Shown in pieces: positions 34,502 through 42,582 of a stretch of 64,000 bases of DNA. Under the pieces are notes generated by a model. That model did not search any database. It saw nothing but the letters and a program-made list of their open reading frames with translations, and was not told the origin of the DNA. This stretch comes from Armatimonadota bacterium (GTDB lineage: Bacteria; Armatimonadota; Fimbriimonadia; Fimbriimonadales; Fimbriimonadaceae). How positions within the stretch are numbered: the stretch's first letter is position 1; each line of letters opens with the position of its first letter. The translations under genes were made by a program, and so were the position numbers. The DNA is taken from positions 124,001 to 188,000 of the forward strand of contig JAGQUX010000001.1 in NCBI GenBank assembly GCA_020438215.1, in the 5' to 3' direction.

Positions 34502-36085
34502 TTATCCACCAACCGGGCCGCGCTTCTCCAGAACCGCCGCCGCCAACTCATCCACATGACCAGCGTTCGGAGCCGGAACCGACACCGATTCACCGGTTAC
34601 CACTTGATAATGATGCGCGGCCTTGACGTTCGCCCAATTCGCAAACCGCTCATAAGCCGCCTGAGTGATGCCACCCACCTGCTTAGCCCGGAGCCGTGCG
34701 GATTGCTCCATGTAGTTCAGGATAATCAGATCGCTCACTGCCCCCTGGATCACTTGATCGCCACTCAGCTTTGCAAACGCTTTCCCCGCCAGTTCACTGA
34801 TGAACGAATCCCCGCTCGCTACCGAAGAAACACCGTTTTCGTCGCACTTCTTCTTCAAACGACCAGAAAGGAAAATTCGATTGATCTCGTTGGTGCCCTC
34901 GTAGATGCGAGAGATCCGTGCGTCGCGGTAGATGCGAGCCACCGGAAACTCCTCGGTGAATCCATAGCCACCGTAGCATTGCAAAGCCTCATCTACGATG
35001 ATCGCTTCTGCTTCGGTCGCAAACACTTTCACCGCTGAACATTCCACCGAATACTCTTCAGCCGCCGCTTGGTTGCCTGCTACCGAGCCATCGGAGGCAG
35101 CAAAGGCAGCGTCCATATTCGCGCCTGTGCGGTAGATAGCCGATTCGATGGCGAAGAACTGAGCCGCCATATCTGCGAACTTCTGACGGATCAAACCAAA
35201 CTCGGAAATTGAGCGACCGAACTGCTTACGATCCAAGGCATATTCTGCGGCGACGCGCATTGCTTGGCGAGCTGGCCCAATAGACATGGATGCCAACTTA
35301 AACCGCCCGATGTTGAGCGCGTTGAGAGCAACATGATGCCCCTTCCCAGGAAGGTAAAGCAGATTCTCTTTCGGAACCTTGGCATTCTCCAGCACCACAC
35401 GAGCTGTAGAAGACCCTTTCAAGCCCATTTTGTGTTCTTCGCGTGCAATGCTCACACCAGGGAAATCCTTCTCGACAATAAATGCACTGATCTGCTCGCC
35501 CCCAATCTTGGCGATCACCAGGAAGAAATCCGCCCATTTCGCATTGGAAATCCACATCTTTGTGCCGTTCAGAACATAGTGGTCGCCCATGTCATCGGCG
35601 CGGGTGGAGAGCGAAAGCGCATCCGATCCGGAGTTCGGTTCGCTGAGGCAGTAAGCCCCCATCCACTGACCGCTTGCCAGATTCGGCAAATACTGAGCGC
35701 GTTGCTCGTCGGTACCAAAACCGATCAAGCCAAACTGGCTGATCCCGCTGGAAACTCCAATTGTGACGGAGAAGCTGGCATCCAAGCTCAAATGTTCAAG
35801 AATCCGTGCAGAAAGGTTTTTGCTCAGGCCAAGGCCACCAAACTGCTCGGGGGTATCCACTCCGCAGAAACCCAGCTCACCTGCTTTCTTGAGCAAGCCC
35901 GGCATCAGGCCATCTTCCTGCTTTTCTAATCGCTCGGCGATGGGCAGAACTTCGTTACGGCTGAACTGCTCCGCCATCTCGATCATCAGCTTTTCATCGC
36001 TAGAGAAATCTTCGACCGTGAAGATGCGGTCGGGAGTTGCAGAAAAGAAAGAGCTACCGTGCACGTTGGCGTCACCGGAATTCAT
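34502..36085 (-). CDS. Acyl-CoA dehydrogenase (long type)
   Basis: 527 residues from the ATG at 36085, 10 bases after the stop of the upstream gene. The frame can extend to 36127, but that overlaps it. The FAD/acyl-CoA dehydrogenase core is clear: QWMGAYCLSEPNSGSDALSL, TKMWISNAKWADFFLVIAK, YALDRKQFGRSISEFGLIRQ, LQCYGGYGFTEEFPVARIYRDARI and the catalytic-region YEGTNEINRIFL. A C-terminal extension of about 130 residues makes it longer than the 380-residue short-chain enzymes, as in long-chain FadE/VLCAD-like forms. It performs the first step of beta-oxidation. Confidence 0.93.
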   Translation of the reverse strand: MNSGDANVHGSSFFSATPDRIFTVEDFSSDEKLMIEMAEQFSRNEVLPIAERLEKQEDGLMPGLLKKAGELGFCGVDTPEQFGGLGLSKNLSARILEHLSLDASFSVTIGVSSGISQFGLIGFGTDEQRAQYLPNLASGQWMGAYCLSEPNSGSDALSLSTRADDMGDHYVLNGTKMWISNAKWADFFLVIAKIGGEQISAFIVEKDFPGVSIAREEHKMGLKGSSTARVVLENAKVPKENLLYLPGKGHHVALNALNIGRFKLASMSIGPARQAMRVAAEYALDRKQFGRSISEFGLIRQKFADMAAQFFAIESAIYRTGANMDAAFAASDGSVAGNQAAAEEYSVECSAVKVFATEAEAIIVDEALQCYGGYGFTEEFPVARIYRDARISRIYEGTNEINRIFLSGRLKKKCDENGVSSVASGDSFISELAGKAFAKLSGDQVIQGAVSDLIILNYMEQSARLRAKQVGGITQAAYERFANWANVKAAHHYQVVTGESVSVPAPNAGHVDELAAAVLEKRGPVGG

Positions 36086-36095
36086 ACTCGGGAGT

Positions 36096-36479
36096 TTACC
36101 GATTGGGTTCGATTGGCTGAGGTGCAACTAGGTGCCGCTCGCTTTGGGCGTACAGGAGTGCGCCTGCAGTTGAAACTCCGGCAACTAGACCAAACCACTT
36201 GAGCAAGTAGTTATTCCGGATACCTACGTAGACGCTTCGATCAAACGGCTGCATGAAATCGAGGTTCCAGGAACCATCACCCTCGAAGTTCTGACTTGAT
36301 TCAGTTTCTTTCTGAACTTTCGCCAACTCTTTCGCTTTATCATCAATCTCTCTAATATGATTGTTGTATTCAACAAATTCTGGAAATCCGACGATTAGCA
36401 CCCCTAATGCGAGTATCCAAGCAAAATACGCATGGAAGCGAACGATCTTCCCTCCCCTACTCAGTTTAAAACTTTTCAT
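36096..36479 (-). CDS. Small membrane protein with two helices, unknown
   Basis: About 127 residues from the ATG at 36479. The longer frame reaching 36593 overlaps the divergent GNAT gene and is rejected. It has two hydrophobic segments (about 18-35, FAWILALGVLIVGF, and about 92-110, LKWFGLVAGVSTAGALLYA) with a charged Lys/Glu-rich coiled region between (HIREIDDKAKELAKVQKE). It has no recognisable family. It precedes the acyl-CoA dehydrogenase by 10 bases. Confidence 0.5.
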   Translation of the reverse strand: MKSFKLSRGGKIVRFHAYFAWILALGVLIVGFPEFVEYNNHIREIDDKAKELAKVQKETESSQNFEGDGSWNLDFMQPFDRSVYVGIRNNYLLKWFGLVAGVSTAGALLYAQSERHLVAPQPIEPNR

Positions 36480-36531
36480 CTCAACCGATGATACGCAAAC
36501 CCGCCGGTTTTCGGTGCAAAATGTTCTGCGC

Positions 36532-37503
36532 ATGATTTCCCGGAACCCAAACATCCAATACACCCCCGCTGACGAGGGAGACGGACTTTGCATCTACGCG
36601 GAGCACGCAAGCCGAACATGGCCGCACTTTGCCATGACGGCGGAAGACTATGCCTTCCACAATGCCCTTTTTCCAAAAGACAAAGTCCATACGCGGCAAC
36701 TGGTGATGGATGGAGATGAACTTCTTCTCACTACGAGACACTTTTATGTCCACTGGATCGAGGAAAAGAACTATTACGAATTCGCCGTGATTCCCGCGAA
36801 AGAACTCCCAAAGGAATTCCTCACCGATGTTGTCACCGATATCCTGACTGAGGTTCGCAGACTAGGTGCAGTCAAAGTTATCGCGATGATCGACGAAAGG
36901 TTCGGAACCCTAACAGATATTCTCCAAGAACAAGGGATGACTTTCACACAATCAAACCCGATGACGCGGGTGGATTTGGATGAATTCAAACCAGGCGATT
37001 GGGCTAATTTCATCCAAACGGTTAAAGATTCAGGAATTCAAATCATGAGCCTGGCAGAGTACTTCTCAGAAGATACTGCCGCACGCCAAAAGCAATACTG
37101 GGAGGCAGACTGCGCCTGGTCGAAGGATATCCCTCTGCCATATGTCATCGAGGGTGACCCGTTTGAAAAGTATCAGCAAAGACTCGAACATGATAAGGAT
37201 GGAATGGACTGCTGGTTTGTTGCGCTAGATGGGAACAAACTGGTCGGGATAACAGAGCTCCCCAAGAACAAAGTGTTTCCCGAATGGAGGCAGACCGGGT
37301 TTACCGGCGTACACCGCGAGTATCGAAAACGAGGGATCGCTCGGGCTCTCAAGGCAAGTGCCCTCACACAAGCCAAGCTCCAGGGCGCGAAATACGTCGG
37401 CACTGATAACGAGGAAAACAACCCCATGCTTGCCCTGAACATCGAACTTGGGTTCAAAAAGTTTGGCGCAATGAAATTCTTCGAAATGAAGATCGAGGAG
37501 TAA
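36532..37503 (+). CDS. GNAT-family N-acetyltransferase
   Basis: 323 residues from the ATG at 36532. The frame upstream of it runs antisense through the divergent gene. The C-terminal half carries the acetyl-CoA-binding motif A FTGVHREYRKRGIARALK (about residue 262) and motif B-type YVGTDNEENNPMLALNIELG then FKKFG. The N-terminal half is a second, degenerate GNAT-like domain, so it may be a tandem-GNAT protein. Substrate unknown. The end contains CACCAATTGGTG, a short palindrome after the stop. Confidence 0.82.
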   Translation: MISRNPNIQYTPADEGDGLCIYAEHASRTWPHFAMTAEDYAFHNALFPKDKVHTRQLVMDGDELLLTTRHFYVHWIEEKNYYEFAVIPAKELPKEFLTDVVTDILTEVRRLGAVKVIAMIDERFGTLTDILQEQGMTFTQSNPMTRVDLDEFKPGDWANFIQTVKDSGIQIMSLAEYFSEDTAARQKQYWEADCAWSKDIPLPYVIEGDPFEKYQQRLEHDKDGMDCWFVALDGNKLVGITELPKNKVFPEWRQTGFTGVHREYRKRGIARALKASALTQAKLQGAKYVGTDNEENNPMLALNIELGFKKFGAMKFFEMKIEE

Positions 37504-37521
37504 TTCCACCAATTGGTGAAA

Positions 37522-38217
37522 TTACTCTGTCACTTGATCAGAGCGAACCAGGAACACAAACAGAAGGCTCCACGCAGCCTGACATCCTGCCGAAACAACA
37601 ATCTGCAAGTTCTCTGGCAAAATATAAATCGCGGTCACTACGGGCCCCCAAAACGACCAACACATCACTAGGGCGGGGGCAACTTTTCCGCGATAAAACT
37701 TCCACGTAAAGAAGTCTTTCCAATAGCTCGATTTGTAGCCAGCATCGCGGAATCCGAACGCCGCAACCCCTACTGGCATAGAAATCAGCGGAGAGAAAAC
37801 CAACTGGTCAAACACAACTTTCTCACCCAAAACTAACCAATTGGTTGTTGGCCCCAACCAGCGATCCAAAAATGTATAGAGCCCAAATACCATCAGGGTG
37901 ATAACGCCATAAAAGAAGCCCGTGTACGCCGTGTCCGCCAACCACTTGCGATCGAATACTTTGACCCTGCCTAGTACGAATTTTGCAATTTCGGGCAAGA
38001 TGCCCCCGGCGATAAATCCGCTCGCGAATGGAAAGAGAAGTCCCAGCCCGTTCTTCCACTCAGCAACCCCGTCCATCCACGACTTGAACCCGGGATTCAC
38101 GAAGTAAAGAAGTACGGTGAGCCCAACCAGGAACTGGATCAGGAGCATCGGCGCGCAGCCATGCTTCACCGATCTGATTCCAGGAGCAAATACCGATTCT
38201 TGTTGTGCGTTTTCCAA
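37522..38217 (-). CDS. Mpv17/PMP22-like integral membrane protein
   Basis: 231 residues with about five or six hydrophobic segments. The C-terminal half reads in the order known from the eukaryotic Mpv17/PMP22 family. It has a first helix with a Gly-rich turn (TGFFYGVITLMVFGLYTF), then EKVVFDQLVFSPLISMPVGV (compare LLDQLVFAP), then KVAPALVMCWSFWGPVVTAIY and a last helix with AAWSLLFVFL. The match is from memory of the family pattern and is therefore moderate. If right, it is a bacterial relative of a mostly organellar channel family. Confidence 0.5.
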   Translation of the reverse strand: MENAQQESVFAPGIRSVKHGCAPMLLIQFLVGLTVLLYFVNPGFKSWMDGVAEWKNGLGLLFPFASGFIAGGILPEIAKFVLGRVKVFDRKWLADTAYTGFFYGVITLMVFGLYTFLDRWLGPTTNWLVLGEKVVFDQLVFSPLISMPVGVAAFGFRDAGYKSSYWKDFFTWKFYRGKVAPALVMCWSFWGPVVTAIYILPENLQIVVSAGCQAAWSLLFVFLVRSDQVTE

Positions 38218-38251
38218 GGCCCGGCGAAATATACCGATTCTCGACCAACCG

Positions 38252-38287
38252 CCCCAGGGACAGAATCACCGGGATTTGAACCTGCGT
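38252..38287 (-). other. T-arm-like tRNA remnant (speculative)
   Basis: On the minus strand GCAGGTTCAAATCC has a consensus T-loop (GGTTCRANNCC). CCCTGG follows 12 bases later, which could pair with CCAGGG of the tRNA-Leu-like 5' half at 32740. A T-stem cannot be fully formed and there is an apparent 9-base insertion. It lies just upstream of mqnE. Suggestive only. Confidence 0.25.
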
Positions 38288-38310
38288 AAGGTATATGTAG
38301 AGCGTACGCC

Positions 38311-39477
38311 ATGAGCATCTCCCCCGAACGAATCGTCGGCCAAGATTTGATGGACATCTATCAAAAGGTCGAATCTGGTGAGCGACTAACCCGAGAAGAC
38401 GGGATTCGTCTCTATGAAACCAAGAATTTGACTGGCGTTGGCTACATGGCAAACCTGGTTAGAGAGCGGCTCCACGGCAAGAAAACGTATTACGTCCGCA
38501 ACCAACACATCAACTACACGAACATATGCAACAAGTTCTGTAAGTTTTGTAGCTTCTATGCCAAAAAGGGCGGGCCAGATCCATACGAATACTCCATCGA
38601 GGAAGTCAAACGCCGGCTCCAGTGGCATAAGGATGTCCTCCTGACCGAAATTCACATGGTGGGCGGCATCAATCCGCGGCTTCCCTATCAGTATTATCTC
38701 GACCTTATTGGCGTGGTGAAAGAGACTCTTCCCGGCGTACACGTCAAGGCATTCACCGCAGTTGAAATTGAGCAAATTGCGAATAAGGGCGGCGTCAGCC
38801 ACGAGCAAGCCCTTCGCGACCTGATCGAAGCAGGGCTAGACTCACTTCCCGGCGGTGGGATTGAAATCCTCTCAGACCGTGTTCACCGCGAACTGTTCGG
38901 GCGCAAACTGGATGGCGAAGGCTGGAAGTCAGTCTCCCGCGCGGCATCGAAACTCGGCTTGACTCAGTACGCGACGATGCTCTACGGGCATATCGAGACA
39001 ACCGAAGAGCGCGTGGATCACTTTGTCCAACTCCGCGAATTGCAAGACGAAACCAAAAACTTCGTCTGCTTCACTCCGCTCTCCTTCCACCCCGAAGGAA
39101 CCGAGCTTGCTGATGTCAAGCCGCTCACTGGCGATCAAGATCTCCGCAATATCGCGGTTAGCCGCTTGATGCTAGATAACTTCGCACACATCAAGAGCTT
39201 CTGGATCATGAACACCCCCGAAGTGACTCAGGCTTCCCTTTGGTATGGTGCCGACGACACTGATGGTCTTGTGCACGAGTACGAAATCACCTATAAAGAA
39301 GGCGATTTCGGTAACAAAAAGCAAGCTCTCACCTATTCTAATATGGTGCACATGATCCGCGAGGTCGGGCGCGAGCCGATTGAACGTGACTCGCTCTATC
39401 AAGAGATCAAGCGGACGGAAGAAGAGCTTGCATCACCGCAAAAGCGCGGGCTCACCCCGATATCGGTCACGAACTAA
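38311..39477 (+). CDS. mqnE: Aminofutalosine synthase (radical SAM)
   Basis: 388 residues. Radical-SAM cluster motif: INYTNICNKFCKFCSFYAKK (C-x3-C-x2-C, about residue 72-79). EIHMVGGINPRLPYQYYLDL and VHVKAFTAVEIEQIA are the MqnE-type signatures. MqnC instead has an HIQGG-type motif and F-S-A-P-E-I. It joins chorismate-derived enolpyruvyl benzoate and SAM/adenosine chemistry in the futalosine pathway to menaquinone. A probable deaminase of the same pathway is at 47658. The end overlaps the convergent S51 peptidase gene by 11 bases. Confidence 0.93.
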   Translation: MSISPERIVGQDLMDIYQKVESGERLTREDGIRLYETKNLTGVGYMANLVRERLHGKKTYYVRNQHINYTNICNKFCKFCSFYAKKGGPDPYEYSIEEVKRRLQWHKDVLLTEIHMVGGINPRLPYQYYLDLIGVVKETLPGVHVKAFTAVEIEQIANKGGVSHEQALRDLIEAGLDSLPGGGIEILSDRVHRELFGRKLDGEGWKSVSRAASKLGLTQYATMLYGHIETTEERVDHFVQLRELQDETKNFVCFTPLSFHPEGTELADVKPLTGDQDLRNIAVSRLMLDNFAHIKSFWIMNTPEVTQASLWYGADDTDGLVHEYEITYKEGDFGNKKQALTYSNMVHMIREVGREPIERDSLYQEIKRTEEELASPQKRGLTPISVTN

Positions 39478-40252
39478 GGGCAGGTATCCTCCGCCCGAGA
39501 CGGGCCCGTAGCTCAGTGGTCAGAGCAGGCGACTCATAATCGCTTGGTCGTGGGTTCAATCCCCACCGGGCCCACCATATTTGGTTCTTGATCTTCTCAA
39601 TCACAACAGGATCACCGTGAATCTCAATGATCTTGTCGCCTTGAACGATCACCCACTCCCCTTCGCTCAGGCCGAGCATCCGCTGGACGCCCGCCTTCTC
39701 CATCGTGTATTTCATCCGCGGGAGCCGCTCCCGATCCCGCACATGAGTATCAATCGTGAACTGAGTCAAGCCTGCGCCCTGCTGCCAACGAGTTGAGTTT
39801 TCTTCCTCGCCCGGACCGAGAACCATTGTTTCGGACATCAGCATAGCCCCCGCGCTTGTGCCATAAAAGCAAACTCCTCTCTTTAGTGCCGCTTGGAATT
39901 GCTTACGAATCCAAGGGGTTCCCCATCGCCGCATGAAGAGTTCTTGGTCGCCGCCAGGCATCCAAATCCCGCGCGCTTGTTTGAGAATCTCTTCCGCCGC
40001 CTTACGATCCTCATCGGTAGGGTCTGCCGCACCGAGAAGAACCACGCGCTGAGCCCCGTTTTCGGTCAGCCATTCCACGCTAGAAGTTCCGTTCTTGGGT
40101 TCTTCTCGCATCTGCGGCATCACGACAATCAAGGAGTTCGGCCCGCCGATCTCCATGATAAATCGCTTCGGGATCTCATCGGGGGCATCACCGCCCCCAA
40201 CCAAAAACAGCTTGCCAACCGCCACAGTTGCGACAATCGCGGAGACAATCAT
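39467..40252 (-). CDS. Peptidase S51 family protein (cyanophycinase-like)
   Basis: 261 residues as an open frame. The N-terminus (VSAIVATVAVGKLFLVGGG) may be a short signal or simply the first strand. The nucleophile elbow is GVCFYGTSAGAMLMSE (GxSAG, Ser about 139). DTHVRDRERLPR supplies the His/Asp region. It is a serine peptidase of the cyanophycinase/dipeptidase E group. About the last 35 residues (WARWGLNPRPSDYESPAL onward) are encoded antisense to tRNA-Ile, so the authentic protein probably ended near ENIKNQ-like residues before it lost its stop. It overlaps the upstream esterase gene by 4 bases. Confidence 0.82.
   Translation of the reverse strand: MIVSAIVATVAVGKLFLVGGGDAPDEIPKRFIMEIGGPNSLIVVMPQMREEPKNGTSSVEWLTENGAQRVVLLGAADPTDEDRKAAEEILKQARGIWMPGGDQELFMRRWGTPWIRKQFQAALKRGVCFYGTSAGAMLMSETMVLGPGEEENSTRWQQGAGLTQFTIDTHVRDRERLPRMKYTMEKAGVQRMLGLSEGEWVIVQGDKIIEIHGDPVVIEKIKNQIWWARWGLNPRPSDYESPALTTELRARLGRRIPALSS
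39502..39577 (+). tRNA. tRNA-Ile2 (CAU anticodon, lysidine type), CCA encoded
   Basis: Acceptor GGGCCCG pairs with CGGGCCC, discriminator A and CCA encoded (76 nt). D-arm GCTC-AGTGGTCA-GAGC, anticodon arm GCGAC-TCATAAT-CGC with the CAU anticodon, and T-arm GTGGG-TTCAATC-CCCAC. The anticodon arm and flanks (AGGCGACTCATAATCGCTTGG) match the ileX-type tRNA-Ile2 rather than tRNA-Met, so C34 is expected to be converted to lysidine by TilS. The convergent CDS runs antisense through the whole tRNA. Confidence 0.93.
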
Positions 40253-41109
40253 CGCCCGATCGGCTTGCGCTCACCCACACCGAGTTGATTGGCAAGCCAG
40301 CGCACACCTTCTTCCAGAGCCTTTTCACACTCCGGAATCTTGCGATCTACGCCATGCGCCATACCGGGGATGATACGAAGCTCATGGCTAATTCCGACAG
40401 CTTTCAATGCTTCATCAAGCCGCTGAGCTTGCTTCATTGGCACGAGTTTGTCAGCGTCGCCGTGCATCGTAAAGACCGGAGCATCACCCTTATCAATGTA
40501 GATGATCGGGCTCATTTTCTTGGCATCTTCGGTGGCTTCCGCCGCTTTCTTTCCAATTACGTTTTGGCTCACCACGCTCTGAGTGAGAGGGTCAAAATCT
40601 TGAGTCAAATCTGTTGGCCCAAAGATATTGAACACCGCCGAAACCTTACTAGAGACACCCGGGAACAGTTCAGATTTCTCATCACGTGTATCAGTAAAGC
40701 CGAGGAGCAATGCTAAGTGTCCTCCCGCGCTGCCACCGCTCGCAGCAAACCGTTTGGGGTCTACGTTGTACTTCTCCGCATTGGTGCGGAAGTAGCGCAC
40801 CGCCACTTGCACATCATCAATCATTGCCGGCCACTTATCTTTAGGGCCAAGACGATACGAAACGGACGCCGCCGACATGCCCCGCTTCTGCAGTTCTACG
40901 CAAAGCTCGGACATATCTTCCTTCTTCCCACTGATCCACGCACCACCATGAATGACAATAACAAGCGGATCCGGCTTTCGAGCGCTCGGTGTCGCGGGAT
41001 AGAAATCCGCTTTCAAAGTTGTGCCGTTCACGGTGGCGATCTCAATGTCCTTGGTGACATTGGCGGTCATGCCTTGCAGGGCAATGAGAAGAGATAAGGT
41101 CCCGAACAT
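40249..41109 (-). CDS. Alpha/beta-hydrolase, BD-FAE/esterase-lipase type
   Basis: 286 residues with an N-terminal signal-like segment (FGTLSLLIALQGMTANV). HGGAWISGKKEDM is the oxyanion HGG motif. FAASGGSAGGHLALLLG holds the nucleophile Ser in GGSAGG. DAPVFTMHGDADKLVPMKQ gives the Asp and PGMAHGVDRK the His. It is an exported or periplasmic carboxylesterase with unknown substrate. It overlaps the downstream S51 gene by 4 bases (ATGA), so the two are likely one operon. Confidence 0.88.
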   Translation of the reverse strand: MFGTLSLLIALQGMTANVTKDIEIATVNGTTLKADFYPATPSARKPDPLVIVIHGGAWISGKKEDMSELCVELQKRGMSAASVSYRLGPKDKWPAMIDDVQVAVRYFRTNAEKYNVDPKRFAASGGSAGGHLALLLGFTDTRDEKSELFPGVSSKVSAVFNIFGPTDLTQDFDPLTQSVVSQNVIGKKAAEATEDAKKMSPIIYIDKGDAPVFTMHGDADKLVPMKQAQRLDEALKAVGISHELRIIPGMAHGVDRKIPECEKALEEGVRWLANQLGVGERKPIGR

Positions 41110-41228
41110 GATTACTATTTTAACGCTTTGGGAACGCTCATGTATTCATGCTGGTTTCTTTGAACATGGGAACGCTCTTCGGAGGTGCATCGTTGAATTG
41201 GTCGCAAGGTACAATCGCGTCCAATCTC

Positions 41229-41798
41229 ATGCTCTTCAAACGGAGCAATTCCCAGCGCGAGCGGTTCCAAAGACATGCCGAGGAGGTCTACCCTTCTCTC
41301 TATGGAACCGCTCTTCGCTTGACTCGAGATCGGGAGGAAGCGAACGATCTTGCTCAAGAAGCGTTGGTTCGTGCCTACGAAGCGTTTGACCGTTTTGATG
41401 GCGCGAATTTCAAAGCATGGATTCTCAGAATCCTCACGAACCTTTATATCAATAAATATCGCCGCAATCGCCGGACTGGCCACATCGCCTCGCTAGATGA
41501 TGAAGACAACACCTACGAGCCAATGGCCGCCGCGGAAGAGGCACCAGATCGAGCTTTGCTCGATAACATGATGGGCGCAGAAGTGGAGAATGCGCTTTCT
41601 CAGGTGCCAGATATTTTCCGTTCGGCAGTGATCCTTTCTGACATCGAAGGGATGACATACGACGAGATTGCGGAAGCATTAGAAATCCCGGTAGGAACCG
41701 TCCGAAGCCGAATTGCTCGCGGACGATCAGTTCTTCGCCGAGAATTGGAACGATATGCCATTGAAGAGGGTTACCTAAAAACAGGAATTGAAGAATGA
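41229..41798 (+). CDS. RNA polymerase ECF sigma factor
   Basis: About 189 residues from the ATG at 41229. A TTG at 41193 with a strong GGAGGT 6 bases upstream is a real alternative (201 residues). Region 2 is YPSLYGTALRLTRDREEAND then LAQEALVRAYEAFDRFDG and FKAWILRILTNLYINKYR. Region 4 is VILSDIEGMTYDEIAEALEI then PVGTVRSRIARGRSVLRREL. The stop overlaps the ATG of the anti-sigma-like gene, the usual arrangement for an ECF pair. Confidence 0.92.
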   Translation: MLFKRSNSQRERFQRHAEEVYPSLYGTALRLTRDREEANDLAQEALVRAYEAFDRFDGANFKAWILRILTNLYINKYRRNRRTGHIASLDDEDNTYEPMAAAEEAPDRALLDNMMGAEVENALSQVPDIFRSAVILSDIEGMTYDEIAEALEIPVGTVRSRIARGRSVLRRELERYAIEEGYLKTGIEE

Positions 41799-42508
41799 AC
41801 GAGAAGTTTGAATTGATGCACGGCTTGGCCGATGGCGAGCTTTCTGGAGAAGAGAAAGCTCGGGCCGAGGAATTGCGTCAGTCTGATCCGGATTGCCAAA
41901 AAGAATGGCTCTGGGCTCAATCCATCCGCGAGACTGTCCGAAACAAGGCGGTCAAAGTGGAATGCGAAGAGTCTTGGAAGTCATCGGTAGCCCGGTTGGA
42001 TGCCATTGACAAAAGCAAAACTGCTGAGCGCATTGTTACTAAATATGCGTGGGCGTTCTGCACAATCTTGCTCGTCGGCATCATGACCGCTGGTTTCAAA
42101 AACCGATTCGACAACAATTCCACGATCTCCTCTTCTCAAGTCGCTTCGATTTTTGACCCAATCACTTCCCGCTCAAACCGATCAAATTCGGTTGACCTTG
42201 AAGCAGCCAAGAAAGTTTCCCTTGCAAACTTTGAAATCCGCGCTAATCACGCGGGCATCTTGGACAATCGAGAGTACGTGTACTTCTCGCTCCACGATGG
42301 GCTCGGTGGACTTGGTCTTGCCGTAGTTGCAGGTGCGTATTCATTCGAGAATGTCGATGAGTCAACCGGCGTTCGCGGCTTCCGTGCGGGCAAGGTGAAT
42401 GATGCCAACTGCATCTCTTGGACCCTCCAAGGTGATACTTTTCTCCTTGCCGGGAACCGTTCCCACAAAGAACTTGTTGAAATTGCTCAGCACATGATCA
42501 CAAAGTAA
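41795..42508 (+). CDS. Anti-sigma factor-like membrane protein
   Basis: 237 residues, overlapping the ECF sigma gene by 4 bases. The N-terminus (MHGLADGELSGEEKARAEEL) is the typical helical opening of anti-sigma proteins. One membrane segment (about 81-98, YAWAFCTILLVGIMTAGF) separates it from a periplasmic domain of about 140 residues. The zinc-binding HxxxCxxC of ZAS-type anti-sigmas is not present. A sequestering and signal-sensing role is inferred from context and layout. Confidence 0.78.
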   Translation: MNEKFELMHGLADGELSGEEKARAEELRQSDPDCQKEWLWAQSIRETVRNKAVKVECEESWKSSVARLDAIDKSKTAERIVTKYAWAFCTILLVGIMTAGFKNRFDNNSTISSSQVASIFDPITSRSNRSNSVDLEAAKKVSLANFEIRANHAGILDNREYVYFSLHDGLGGLGLAVVAGAYSFENVDESTGVRGFRAGKVNDANCISWTLQGDTFLLAGNRSHKELVEIAQHMITK

Positions 42509-42542
42509 AAGCTTTTCATTAACACACTCTCCAAAAGGAATT

Positions 42543-42582
42543 AGCGGTTCGATCCCCACACCAGGTCGAGCCGCTTTTTCTC
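42543..42582 (+). terminator. Terminator between the anti-sigma gene and the convergent AlkA-like gene
   Basis: A 10-bp stem AGCGGTTCGA / TCGAGCCGCT (42543-42552 with 42566-42575, one G-T) with a 13-base loop, followed by TTTTC. The AlkA-like stop begins immediately at 42583. Confidence 0.85.

Noticed and set aside
37507-37518. CACCAATTGGTG palindrome after the GNAT gene, with AACCAATTGGTT also at about 13172 and 37835
   Set aside because: CCAATTGG occurs several times, inside and outside genes, at lengths expected by chance. No consistent context.
42543-42575. T-arm-like GGTTCGATCC upstream of the AlkA-like gene
   Set aside because: It is one arm of an intrinsic terminator and has no surrounding cloverleaf.
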